A stretch of DNA of 10,171 nt from Methanobacteriota archaeon (GCA_903930505.1 CAIYYQ010000085.1:1-10171); one strand, 5' to 3'. Shown: positions 1 through 7,039, counted from the first letter of the stretch. Notes: generated from the sequence alone by a model not told the origin. Made by a program: numbers and translations.

Positions 1-1365
1 ATACCCGGTCTGCTGAAACACTCCAGCAATTTTTGCATCACCCATCGTTGTCGCAGCATACAAAAACCCTTCCTCAGGAGATTTCTCTTCAGCGATACGT
101 TTCCCAAGAATATACAGCGCGTCGCTAAACTCCTTTTCCATCTGTTTGATATCATTTCGGATTTTTATATACGGCGTATACACACTCAGGCAATACAGCG
201 AAAGACCAACCGCAATCCCCCAGATAATAAACAATGTGACAGGGACAAAAGAAAACAACCCATTCTCATCAAAAAGAAACGCAAACCAACCAAAAGAAGA
301 ATATTGTCTTGGTGCAATAAGAAAAACGATGCCCGGAAGAGCAATAAGAAAACCAACAAGAACAGCAACCAGCAACCGTCTGCGTTTGTGAATACCCAAA
401 AGCTTCGGATGATCAAAAGGGATGACCGGTGGCGAAAACGTTGCAGGTCGCGAAAGCAAAATCTTACGCATATACAAAAAAATAACCAACGGCAAAAAAA
501 CATCATACAGGAAAAACACCTGAAAAATCGTAATTTTTACTCCAACAAGACCTGTCGCAGGAAGCATTGCAACAAGAGCAAGCGGAATCATGATGCCGAT
601 AGAATAAATCACCATGGTCGGCTGTTGCAACTTACTTGCAAACTGATTCATCATATCCCGCGTTCCTTCTAATGAAACATCCAACGCTCGATTCAACGTA
701 ATCGTCCGCGATGCCTCATCACGCTCCTGAATAGAACTACGAATCAAATGCAAGGACCGTTTGAAATAATCACTCCATTTTCCCCACTTGTTCGCAAAAT
801 TTGTAAGCGCATCATCAATTCCATGATAGACCCTAAGTTCCATATCCCACAGCATCTTGCGCAGATCACAAGCAAGAGACGTCGAAGACTGTTGCGCAGC
901 AAACTTCACGCTGTTCTCAAGATTCGGAACAAGTTTCAAATACATGACAAGATAACTTAAAATCTCTGGGACGTCACCAAGTGAATGAATTTTCATGTAA
1001 CGTGCATAGGTTTTTGGGTAATTTGCCACAAGATTCATTATCACAAGCGGAACAACAATAGATGCGACACCCATAAGAAGAATTGTTCCCACATCCACAT
1101 CTCCAAGACGAAAACCATACACAAACAGAACCAAGATATCAAAAAAGAAAAAAACAAAAAAAGAAATCAATGCACATGCATGAGCAAAACAAAGAATTTC
1201 ACGAGGTTTTAGTTCTAAACCCGTGAACTGAAGAACCTCACAATACTCCTCTGAAAAATACCGATTTAGCTTACGATGTGTATTCTTTTTATTTGGAACC
1301 ACCCAAGAAAAATACTTGCCTGCGAATCGCGAACCACGCTCAAACCAATGACCAGAAACGCTCAT
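1..1365 (-). CDS. Archaeal type II/IV secretion membrane platform protein (FlaJ/TadC/GspF-like), C-terminus beyond window
   Basis: The frame stays open for 455 codons from the ATG at 1365 to the left edge, so the gene is partial at its 3' end. I translated it from the sequence. A soluble basic N-terminus is followed by hydrophobic pairs at about residues 57-83 and 93-114. A cytoplasmic helical F domain (about 120-240) follows, then pairs at about 250-298 and 330-395, and a second F domain begins near 405. Two F domains separated by membrane segments is the FlaJ/TadC plan, in which the protein anchors the assembly ATPase in the cytoplasmic membrane. The start overlaps the stop of the upstream ATPase gene as ATGA, so translation is probably coupled. 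The pairing with a FlaI-like ATPase supports the call strongly. The substrate (archaellum, adhesive pilus or other filament) cannot be told from this gene. Confidence 0.88.
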   Translation of the reverse strand, partial: MSVSGHWFERGSRFAGKYFSWVVPNKKNTHRKLNRYFSEEYCEVLQFTGLELKPREILCFAHACALISFFVFFFFDILVLFVYGFRLGDVDVGTILLMGVASIVVPLVIMNLVANYPKTYARYMKIHSLGDVPEILSYLVMYLKLVPNLENSVKFAAQQSSTSLACDLRKMLWDMELRVYHGIDDALTNFANKWGKWSDYFKRSLHLIRSSIQERDEASRTITLNRALDVSLEGTRDMMNQFASKLQQPTMVIYSIGIMIPLALVAMLPATGLVGVKITIFQVFFLYDVFLPLVIFLYMRKILLSRPATFSPPVIPFDHPKLLGIHKRRRLLVAVLVGFLIALPGIVFLIAPRQYSSFGWFAFLFDENGLFSFVPVTLFIIWGIAVGLSLYCLSVYTPYIKIRNDIKQMEKEFSDALYILGKRIAEEKSPEEGFLYAATTMGDAKIAGVFQQTGY

Positions 1366-3584
1366 GATCGCCGCTCCACATACGATTGAAACCAGACGGT
1401 CCACTGTTTCTGAACCAAACGATAATCCACTGTTTTTTTCCGTATTTTACATTCTTCAATAAACATCCACAACGCATTGTTTGCATCACGATTCATTAGT
1501 GCCTCAAGTAAATCAGGGTTTTCTTTACTTTTATCAACAATCATGGATTTAACCATGGTCCTCAGTTTGATGTTCTGCAGCGCTTTTTCAACGGTTATCC
1601 CCCATTTCCGAGCAATCATTCGAATCAACTGCGACTGTCCCATGTCTAAAAGATCAGTCGTACATAATTCATCTTTTACCGCATCATACATCATAAGATC
1701 CTGGAAGATTTTCTCAGGATCTGGCGTCGTTGTCCACCCGGTTTTCGTAATCTCAGACACCTGAAGAAGCCGGCGTTTGCGTTCCATACCGCCCTCTGCA
1801 CGAATTGGGGCAGCGATCACCACTGCATCCACTGCTTTAAACGAAGTTGCCGGCACCCCAATATCATAGACGACCCTCTCAAATACATCACGTGTAGTTG
1901 ACCCATGAATGGTTCCCATAATCAAGTTTCCAGCAGCACCAATTCGCATCGCCTCAAACAGCACCTTTGCCTCGACTCCACGGACTTCCCCAAGAACCAA
2001 CACAGACTCCCCAAGACGCAACGCGGTACGCAACGCAACAGCTGGATCAACCTCTGTGGATGCAGCACCTGACGAAATGGATTTTGTGATCAATGACTGG
2101 ATTTTATAACCAAATTTTTGTAGTTGATCCACGGGAATCTCAGCTGTATCTTCAATAGTCAGAATTCGAAACCGCTGCGGGATTTCAAGCATCAATGCAC
2201 CAAGCAAGGAAGTTTTCCCAGATCCCCTACTCCCCGCAATAAGAAGAGACGCCTGACCATCAACAAGAAAACTAAGGAGCCCTGCTGCCTCAGCGGAGAG
2301 CATATGGTTTGCGATGAAATGCGTAAGTGTCCATGGTTTCTCACGATGACGTCGAAAGGCAAATGCGATTCCTTTGGGTGTTAAGGGACTTGCGATCGCA
2401 GCGACACGAGTATGATACCTTCCCAGATCCATATCAAGTATAGGTGATGCCTCAGAAAACGCCCGTCCACTCAGTGTTCGAAACCGAGACGATAGTGCAT
2501 CGATATCACCCTGAGAAAGAAAGATGTTTGACGTGTATTCCTCACCATCAAGGACGATATGAAGCGGGTTGTTGTTCACCGGAGCATTCACATAGACATC
2601 TTGAATGCGAGAGTCGAGAAGCAAATCTTCGAGGATGCCGAATCCTGCGGTGTAACGGGCAAACAGATCAGACAGATATTCAATTCGTCCGACCGAAAGA
2701 TGAAGTTGGTTTTCTTTTACCAATGTGGCAATAATGTTTCTGCCGAAACGATGGAAATATTCTCGCGCAGTTTCTGCATCCATGAACGATGCATCCTTTG
2801 GTCTGTGCTGAGAAAGACGCAAACGCACCTGTTCGAGTAACTCTATTTCTTTACGAGGAAGATCATATTCAGATGGGACAACAAAGTAGAGTTTCTCCGG
2901 TCGTGTTCTTAGAAGATAAAGGGATACTTTCATTGGCCGACCGTCTTTTCTGGATACGTCGTAGGATTCAAGAAATACTGCATCGTTTGGGGGTTCCATC
3001 TGGATATAGGAATCAATGAACCCGGGTCGAACATATGGTCTGATAACTGTTGAGTAGAACGATTCACTATCGAATGATTCCTGAGAAATTCGATGGGCTA
3101 GTTCGCTTTTTGTCATCACGTCTTTTATTCGGTTAGTGTACTCTTCAATACACGATGGGCAAAACGTTTCCCCTGGGTTTTCTTGGTTTATGAGCGTATG
3201 CATCTGATGAAATGCACGCAGAGGATCTTTTTTTGAAAGTGTAATCATGTTTTGTATTGCTGCATGTCGTGTCTGTGCACAGCGTCTGCAACTTTGTGTG
3301 TCTTGTGGCGGTGTTTTCAAATCACCGTAGGCTTCGATTTTTTCTATAAACTGTGCGCAGTGATTCAAGAGTTCAAGATGTTCATTATTAAAAATCTTGA
3401 CGAGTGCATGATTAAATATCAACTGATCAACGCCTTGTTCTTGTCTGAGGATTGTAAAGATGTTTGATCTGCAGGTTTCATCGCTGATCGTGGATTCGCC
3501 ATGGGTGCAACTTCTGCAGTTGATGTGAATGGTTTTGTTTTCGGTTTTTCTCACGACTGCGTACGGACAGATATATTCATCCAT
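1362..3584 (-). CDS. Type II/IV secretion system ATPase (FlaI/TadA/GspE family) with Cys-rich N-terminal domain
   Basis: This is a 740-residue cytoplasmic motor ATPase that would power assembly or secretion through the FlaJ-like protein encoded next. Visible motifs are Walker A GSRGSGKT (451-458), the Asp-box region LTIEDTAEIP (475-484), Walker B-like SVLVLGE (527-533) with the conserved Glu, and the His box GTIHGSTTRD (557-566). The N-terminal domain before about residue 300 is larger than in typical FlaI (about 500-550 residues). It carries cysteines at 6, 23, 26, 38, 76, 99, 102, 142 and 145, including CRSC, CRRC and CPSC pairs that look like zinc or iron-sulfur ligands. The ATG at 3584 is supported by GAGGAGA at 3592-3598, 7 bases upstream. 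The stop overlaps the next start by 3 bases. The family assignment is firm; the role of the Cys-rich region is inference. Confidence 0.95.
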   Translation of the reverse strand: MDEYICPYAVVRKTENKTIHINCRSCTHGESTISDETCRSNIFTILRQEQGVDQLIFNHALVKIFNNEHLELLNHCAQFIEKIEAYGDLKTPPQDTQSCRRCAQTRHAAIQNMITLSKKDPLRAFHQMHTLINQENPGETFCPSCIEEYTNRIKDVMTKSELAHRISQESFDSESFYSTVIRPYVRPGFIDSYIQMEPPNDAVFLESYDVSRKDGRPMKVSLYLLRTRPEKLYFVVPSEYDLPRKEIELLEQVRLRLSQHRPKDASFMDAETAREYFHRFGRNIIATLVKENQLHLSVGRIEYLSDLFARYTAGFGILEDLLLDSRIQDVYVNAPVNNNPLHIVLDGEEYTSNIFLSQGDIDALSSRFRTLSGRAFSEASPILDMDLGRYHTRVAAIASPLTPKGIAFAFRRHREKPWTLTHFIANHMLSAEAAGLLSFLVDGQASLLIAGSRGSGKTSLLGALMLEIPQRFRILTIEDTAEIPVDQLQKFGYKIQSLITKSISSGAASTEVDPAVALRTALRLGESVLVLGEVRGVEAKVLFEAMRIGAAGNLIMGTIHGSTTRDVFERVVYDIGVPATSFKAVDAVVIAAPIRAEGGMERKRRLLQVSEITKTGWTTTPDPEKIFQDLMMYDAVKDELCTTDLLDMGQSQLIRMIARKWGITVEKALQNIKLRTMVKSMIVDKSKENPDLLEALMNRDANNALWMFIEECKIRKKTVDYRLVQKQWTVWFQSYVERRS

Positions 3585-3620
3585 TGGATTTTCTCCTCTG
3601 AAGTGTCCGTTTGTCTGTTG

Positions 3621-3664
3621 AAAATTATTGCATGTTTGTTTTTGGGATACAAAAAATGGTATCC
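3621..3664 (-). promoter_or_regulatory. Candidate promoter and operator for the secretion ATPase unit
   Basis: On the minus strand CAATAATTTT (3621-3630) is a plausible TATA-like box. It would place transcription start near 3600, leaving a short leader that still contains the GAGGAGA site. Just upstream lies a perfect 6-bp inverted repeat, GGATAC/GTATCC, with an 8-base spacer (3645-3664), which is a possible regulator site. Both are read by eye; no consensus match to a known regulator was made. Confidence 0.4.
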
Positions 3665-3732
3665 TTTAGTTCGTATGTCTTTTCATCAGTAATTGTTTCA
3701 TCTGTATCTATTCCACGGACCTTCCAATACAC

Positions 3733-3791
3733 AAATATAAATAGTATTTACCATATATAATTTTCTATATAAAAAATTGGGGCTTTGGAGG
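3733..3791 (+). promoter_or_regulatory. Promoter and Shine-Dalgarno site of the HerA-like gene
   Basis: Several TATA-like stretches occur at 3733-3742 (aaatataaat), 3752-3760 (catatataa) and 3766-3773. The first gives a start near 3765 and a leader that includes the strong site GGAGG at 3787-3791, 8 bases before the ATG at 3800. A TTG at 3785 in the same frame lies inside this ribosome site and is therefore an unlikely start. Confidence 0.55.
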
Positions 3792-3799
3792 AAATATCT

Positions 3800-5068
3800 A
3801 TGGTGACACATACAGAAAAACAGTACGTTCTCGGCCGCAAAGAAAAAACAGCGGGTAGCACCTTACAACTTGGCAGATACTACGCATTAGACGGATCACT
3901 CGGGGCACCCGTATATCTTGATGCTGATCGACCGCATATCATCCTCATCTGCGGAAAACGAGGCTATGGAAAATCCTATACCATCGGAACCATAATCGAA
4001 GAACTCACGTTACTTGACACACAAACAAAACATAACATCGGCGTCCTTGTTTTTGACACACTAGGGATTTTCTGGACGATGCGTTACCCAAACAAAAAAG
4101 AAAAAGAAACACTCAAAGAATGGAATCTTGATTCAACAGGTTTTGATATCCGCATTATCGTACCGAAATCTGCTTTAGATGATTACACATCAAAAGGAAT
4201 AGATGCACAACGACTTTCTCTTCGAACTGCGGATCTAACATCTTATCACTGGTGTCAACTCTTCAACGTGAAACCAACAGAACCACTAGGTGTGTTATTT
4301 ACGAGAGCAATAGTACATCTGCAAACATCAGTTCCTCTGTTTTCTCTTGCAGATGTATTCACCTATATACAGCATGACAAAAAAAGTGATCCCGTAGTAA
4401 AATCTGCAGCAGAAAACATGGTGATGATGGCAGATTCCTGGGGTATCTTTGAAAAAGATGGTATGAATGCTACTGATCTTGTCAACCGTGGAGCTGTAAC
4501 AGTTCTTGATCTGAGTCATCTTCCCCATCCACAATTAAAAGTAATCGTTGCAGCACTTATTGGTGAGCAAATCTTTCTTGAACGAGTACGAGAACGCAAG
4601 ATTCATGAACAGAAAAAAATAGGATTCACTGTTGAGGAAAAAGGGTTACCGATGGTCTGGTGCGCTATTGACGAAGCACAATTGTTCTTACCAAATGATG
4701 CAGAAGTGCTTAGTAAAGAAGTATTTATCAACGAGTGGATGCGTCAAGGACGACAACCCGGATTAACACTTGTTCTTGCAACACAGCGACCAAGCTCACT
4801 TGACAATGAAGTTCTCTCTCATAGCGATATCATTATCTGTCATCGACTCACCGCCCAAGACGACATCGACGCGCTCAGTCGTATCCGCCCTGTGTACATG
4901 CATGGAGATATCGCCGAGTCAATAAAAAAAATCGGGGAGGAAAAAGGTGTTGCCCTCATTGTTGATGACACATCAGAATCATCTCAACTGGTAAAGATCC
5001 GACCTCGGCTAAGCTGGCATGGCGGAGGAGAAGCACATGCACGAGAAACAGACGAAACCACAACGTAA
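3800..5068 (+). CDS. HerA/FtsK-like P-loop ATPase (DUF87/VirD4-like superfamily)
   Basis: This is a 422-residue predicted hexameric ATPase of the HerA/FtsK group. Walker A is CGKRGYGKSY (51-60), Walker B is MVWCAIDEAQLF (265-276) with Asp271-Glu272, and a sensor-like LVLATQRPSSL follows (314-324), then an HRLTAQDD segment typical of HerA-like proteins. There is no obvious membrane segment. The start is the ATG at 3800, set by GGAGG 8 bases upstream. Genome-maintenance HerA usually pairs with NurA, Mre11 or Rad50, and none is present here. Instead the gene is divergent from a secretion ATPase/platform pair and overlaps a membrane-protein gene by 32 bases. A motor that feeds or assists a membrane machine, as VirD4 coupling proteins do, is therefore a reasonable inference. 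DNA translocation remains the alternative. Confidence 0.88.
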   Translation: MVTHTEKQYVLGRKEKTAGSTLQLGRYYALDGSLGAPVYLDADRPHIILICGKRGYGKSYTIGTIIEELTLLDTQTKHNIGVLVFDTLGIFWTMRYPNKKEKETLKEWNLDSTGFDIRIIVPKSALDDYTSKGIDAQRLSLRTADLTSYHWCQLFNVKPTEPLGVLFTRAIVHLQTSVPLFSLADVFTYIQHDKKSDPVVKSAAENMVMMADSWGIFEKDGMNATDLVNRGAVTVLDLSHLPHPQLKVIVAALIGEQIFLERVRERKIHEQKKIGFTVEEKGLPMVWCAIDEAQLFLPNDAEVLSKEVFINEWMRQGRQPGLTLVLATQRPSSLDNEVLSHSDIIICHRLTAQDDIDALSRIRPVYMHGDIAESIKKIGEEKGVALIVDDTSESSQLVKIRPRLSWHGGGEAHARETDETTT

Positions 5069-5660
5069 AGTTTTCTGTCAATATCGTTTCAGGCGATTTG
5101 ATACGAATGCGACAGAAATGATTCCGATCCGCATGATCATCAGCATCGCGGTTGTTGCCGCGATTGCTGTAATAGTGGCAATTGGATTTCAAAATCTACA
5201 AATCACTGCATCTGAACATGAACTAGAAAACGAATGCAGAACATTGGAATCAGCGTTAGATACCATGGTTAGCGGTGGAATTGCGCGAGACCTTGATGAA
5301 GGGGAGGCTCCTAGCGGAACAACAAGAGTTCAAACGTTTACACTCCCAAACAATCTCATCTATCTCGCATTTGGAGTTGATCCTAACCCTGAGAACGATG
5401 GCCGTCTCATCACAGGGTTAACAAATAATGGCAACGTGATCGTATATCAAGTGAGCAACGGTGGTAAACAAGTACTCTGGCTTTCCCAAGATATGATTCC
5501 GTTTCGAGAAGGATACTATCATGATAACAGATGGGATGTTCATGAAGACCAAGGTCTTATTCTAATAACAGGAGGGACCACAGCCCTCGTCTTTGAACTT
5601 GTGAAACGAAACCACATACCGTATATTTTGATACATGCAACAGATACTATAGAACCTTAG
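5037..5660 (+). CDS. Small single-pass membrane protein, pilin-like topology, unknown function
   Basis: I do not recognise this 207-residue protein. A basic N-terminus (about residues 1-22) precedes one strongly hydrophobic helix at about 30-51, then a polar helical stretch with ELENECRTLE (62-71). A probably extracytoplasmic beta-rich domain of about 140 residues follows. The layout resembles archaeal pilin-like or minor-pseudopilin proteins. However, no clear class III prepilin cleavage motif is seen before the hydrophobic helix, so a simple membrane-anchored partner is equally possible. The start at ATG 5037 is chosen because GGAGGAG (5024-5030) lies 6 bases upstream; the in-frame ATG at 5019 lacks a comparable site. 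The gene begins inside the last 32 bases of the HerA-like gene, indicating translational coupling. Its 3' end overlaps the convergent acetyltransferase gene by 14 bases. Confidence 0.75.
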   Translation: MHEKQTKPQRKVFCQYRFRRFDTNATEMIPIRMIISIAVVAAIAVIVAIGFQNLQITASEHELENECRTLESALDTMVSGGIARDLDEGEAPSGTTRVQTFTLPNNLIYLAFGVDPNPENDGRLITGLTNNGNVIVYQVSNGGKQVLWLSQDMIPFREGYYHDNRWDVHEDQGLILITGGTTALVFELVKRNHIPYILIHATDTIEP

Positions 5661-6102
5661 AATTAGTTTTTTGATAGAACATATACGGTTCTTTTTGCAT
5701 GCCAATCTGTTGATAGACGATCTGAGCGACCGTGTTACTTTCATAGGTATAGAGCCTAAGAATTGAAACATGATGTTTACGTGCTTGTTGTTGGATATAC
5801 TGAAAAAGCTCAGAAAAAATTTTTTTCTTTCTCCATTGTTTCTGCACGTACACACTCTGTATCCACCAGATGTTTGTGTTCCTCCAGTCGCTCCATTCAA
5901 ACGTGATCATCATCTGCCCGATGATTACATTATCTTCTTCCGCTACGATATAGAATCCTTTTCTCTTATCAGAAAGTACTGCATTAACCCCAGCAAACAC
6001 GGTGTTAGCATCAAGGACTACTTTTTCAGATTCTTTTGCTAATAGTATGTTCTGTTTTGTAATATCTTCTGCATCACCAAGTATTGCTTTTCGTATGTTC
6101 AT
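5647..6102 (-). CDS. GNAT-family N-acetyltransferase
   Basis: This 151-residue protein has the GNAT order: an N-terminal RKAILGDAEDI segment, the central strand FYIVAEEDNVIIGQMMI, the acetyl-CoA region beginning IWWIQSVYV, and a C-terminal segment with NTVAQIVYQQIGM typical of motif B. The usual Gly-rich pyrophosphate loop is replaced by QWRKKKI, so cofactor binding may be altered; related proteins often tolerate this region poorly conserved. The substrate is unknown. An in-frame ATG at 6138 would add 12 residues. I prefer 6102 because a TATA-like TTATTTTC at 6149-6156 would put transcription start near 6127, downstream of the longer start, and because the domain begins right after Met at 6102. 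The stop lies inside the convergent membrane-protein gene. Confidence 0.82.
   Translation of the reverse strand: MNIRKAILGDAEDITKQNILLAKESEKVVLDANTVFAGVNAVLSDKRKGFYIVAEEDNVIIGQMMITFEWSDWRNTNIWWIQSVYVQKQWRKKKIFSELFQYIQQQARKHHVSILRLYTYESNTVAQIVYQQIGMQKEPYMFYQKTNSKVL
5667..5672 (+). terminator. Candidate poly-T terminator after the HerA/membrane-protein pair
   Basis: A run of six T begins 7 bases after the stop of the small membrane-protein gene, in the position expected for an archaeal oligo-T terminator. It lies within the convergent acetyltransferase gene. The evidence is position and composition only. Confidence 0.3.
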
Positions 6103-6170
6103 GGTAATACAAAGATAGGTTTCTGTGGTTTTCAACATTTCGAAGAAAAAAGAAAATAAGATTCACTACA

Positions 6171-6215
6171 AAAAGTGCAGGGGGAAAAAGGGATTTGAAC
6201 ACCAAAATACCTGCA
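6171..6215 (-). other. tRNA-like 3' remnant or hairpin terminator after the HxlR gene
   Basis: Read on the minus strand, TGCAGG (6215-6210) can pair perfectly with CCTGCA (6181-6176). Between them lies GTTCAAATCCC, the signature of a tRNA T-loop. The 3' end CCCCCTGCA followed by a T run resembles the 3' end of the tRNA-Leu gene at 6956-7039, which ends CCCCTGCA and then T6. The T-stem does not pair well and no D- or anticodon arm is present, so this is not a working tRNA. It may be a decayed tRNA or attachment-site scar. It could equally serve as the terminator of the HxlR gene, which ends about 40 bases upstream. Confidence 0.4.
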
Positions 6216-6253
6216 TGATAATGATTGACAGTTGTTGACAAACTGATTGATGA

Positions 6254-6583
6254 TTAATGTTTTTGTAACCATTGTAACAGTGGTAATAGAGCAGTTTTTA
6301 ATTCGTTTCCTTCTTTCGTTAATGAATATTCAACACGAGGCGGTGTTTCAGGGTAGACATCTCTTTTAATTAACCCTTCTTTCGCCAATACTTTAAGTGT
6401 GTCGGAGAGTGTTTTTGGACTTATTACTCCTATTTGGTTTTTTATTTCATTATATCGAAGGGATTTGGCCCTCCCTAAGTGATTCACGATACAGATTGCC
6501 CATTTTTTACCTACAACATCAATGATTCCTTGCACTGGGCAAAGGCATTCCCCGTCTTCACATTTGCATTTTTCGTTATGCAT
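6254..6583 (-). CDS. HxlR-family winged-helix transcriptional regulator with Cys-rich N-terminus
   Basis: The 109-residue protein has the HxlR signature: CPVQGIIDVVGKKW (15-28), then SLRYNEIKNQIGVISPKTLSD (41-61) as the helix-turn-helix, and a wing region PPRVEYSLTKEG (81-92). HxlR proteins act as dimers on DNA and often sense redox state or small molecules through cysteines. Here cysteines at 6, 8, 13 and 15 form a CKCEDGECLC cluster that could bind metal or react with oxidants. The ATG at 6583 has a GGTGA-like site 7-11 bases upstream. A TATA box AGTATTTAAAG lies at 6630-6640 on the minus strand. The gene is divergent from a 54-residue Cys-rich protein, a likely regulatory target. Confidence 0.92.
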   Translation of the reverse strand: MHNEKCKCEDGECLCPVQGIIDVVGKKWAICIVNHLGRAKSLRYNEIKNQIGVISPKTLSDTLKVLAKEGLIKRDVYPETPPRVEYSLTKEGNELKTALLPLLQWLQKH

Positions 6584-6599
6584 ACTACGTCACCACACA

Positions 6600-6694
6600 G
6601 ATACCTTCTATCTCGAAATTAACTTTCTCCTTTAAATACTTACCAATTTATACCTACTATTAGATGCATATCTACTATATAGAATGTATCGGGA
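6600..6694. promoter_or_regulatory. Divergent promoter region with repeated candidate operators (HxlR / Cys-rich small protein)
   Basis: Minus-strand TATA AGTATTTAAAG is at 6630-6640. Plus-strand TATA candidates are at 6646-6653 and 6674-6682 (actatatag). Between them two near-identical 11-mers, atacctactat (6650-6660) and atatctactat (6668-6678), lie 18 bp apart with 10/11 matches. The interrupted palindrome TAGAT-GCAT-ATCTA (6661-6674) spans the gap. GGGAG at 6691-6695 is the ribosome site for the plus-strand gene. Repeats on one DNA face between two promoters suggest regulator binding, most simply by the HxlR protein. Confidence 0.5.
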
Positions 6695-6703
6695 GAATAT
6701 AAA

Positions 6704-6868
6704 ATGTGCGAATGCGGTTGCGAACCACAACGGTGTTGTTACTACACACCAAAACATAGACATTTCCTCAGTAAAGATGAGGAAATTGAGAACCTCAAAA
6801 AATATAAAAAAGAATTGGAAAAAGAGATTAAAGGTGTTGAAGAAAGGATACACGAAATAACGGGGTAA
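6704..6868 (+). CDS. 54-residue Cys-rich coiled-coil small protein (possible metal binder)
   Basis: The ORF starts at ATG 6704 with GGGAG 8 bases upstream and ends at TAA 6866-6868. The N-terminus MCECGCEPQRCC has five cysteines within 12 residues, a likely metal or iron-sulfur binding patch. From about residue 21 the rest is a highly charged helix (SKDEEIENLKKYKKELEKEI and onward) with coiled-coil spacing. Small archaeal and bacterial proteins with a Cys/His/Met-rich head and the same kind of EEIExLxxYKxELExE tail are familiar to me, but I cannot give a confirmed family name. Being divergent from a Cys-rich HxlR regulator with candidate operators between them suggests a shared metal or redox response. 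Function is unknown. Confidence 0.75.
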   Translation: MCECGCEPQRCCYYTPKHRHFLSKDEEIENLKKYKKELEKEIKGVEERIHEITG

Positions 6869-6897
6869 CCTCTTTTCTCTTTTTCCTTTATTTTTTA
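6869..6897 (+). terminator. Poly-T-rich terminator after the Cys-rich small gene
   Basis: Directly after the stop the plus strand is a pyrimidine tract with repeated T runs (T4, T5, T6), as in archaeal intrinsic termination. No hairpin is needed or seen. Confidence 0.55.
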
Positions 6898-6900
6898 CTA

Positions 6901-6914
6901 ATTTACCGGTAAAT
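6901..6914. repeat. Perfect 14-bp palindrome
   Basis: ATTTACCGGTAAAT is its own reverse complement. It lies between the terminator of the Cys-rich small gene and the 3' end of tRNA-Leu, where no promoter is evident. It could be a protein binding site; its use is unknown. Confidence 0.45.
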
Positions 6915-6955
6915 AGGTGCATTAATTATTTTTATAACACGTGTAATATAAAAAA

Positions 6956-7039
6956 TGCAGGGGACGAGATTCGAACTCGCGGACCACTAAGGACAAGACC
7001 CTGAATCTTGCGCCGTTGACCAAGCTTGGCTACCCCTGC
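6956..7039 (-). tRNA. tRNA-Leu (anticodon CAG)
   Basis: On the minus strand the acceptor arms GCAGGGG (7039-7033) and CCCCTGC (6963-6957) pair fully, with A73 at 6956. The anticodon stem CAAGA/TCTTG encloses the loop TTCAGGG, giving anticodon CAG, which reads CUG. A long variable arm follows, as expected for a class II tRNA-Leu. The T arm is GCGAG-TTCGAAT-CTCGT. There is no intron and CCA is not encoded. T6 follows directly (6955-6950), a good terminator. The length is 84 bases. Confidence 0.95.

Noticed and set aside
3785..3799. TTG start five codons upstream for the HerA-like gene
   Set aside because: The TTG overlaps the GGAGG ribosome site that is ideally placed for the ATG at 3800.
5019..5036. 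Earlier ATG for the small membrane protein
   Set aside because: It lacks a good ribosome site, whereas GGAGGAG precedes the ATG at 5037 by 6 bases.
6103..6138. Longer N-terminus for the GNAT gene
   Set aside because: The only TATA-like box would start transcription downstream of that ATG, and the domain begins at the second Met.
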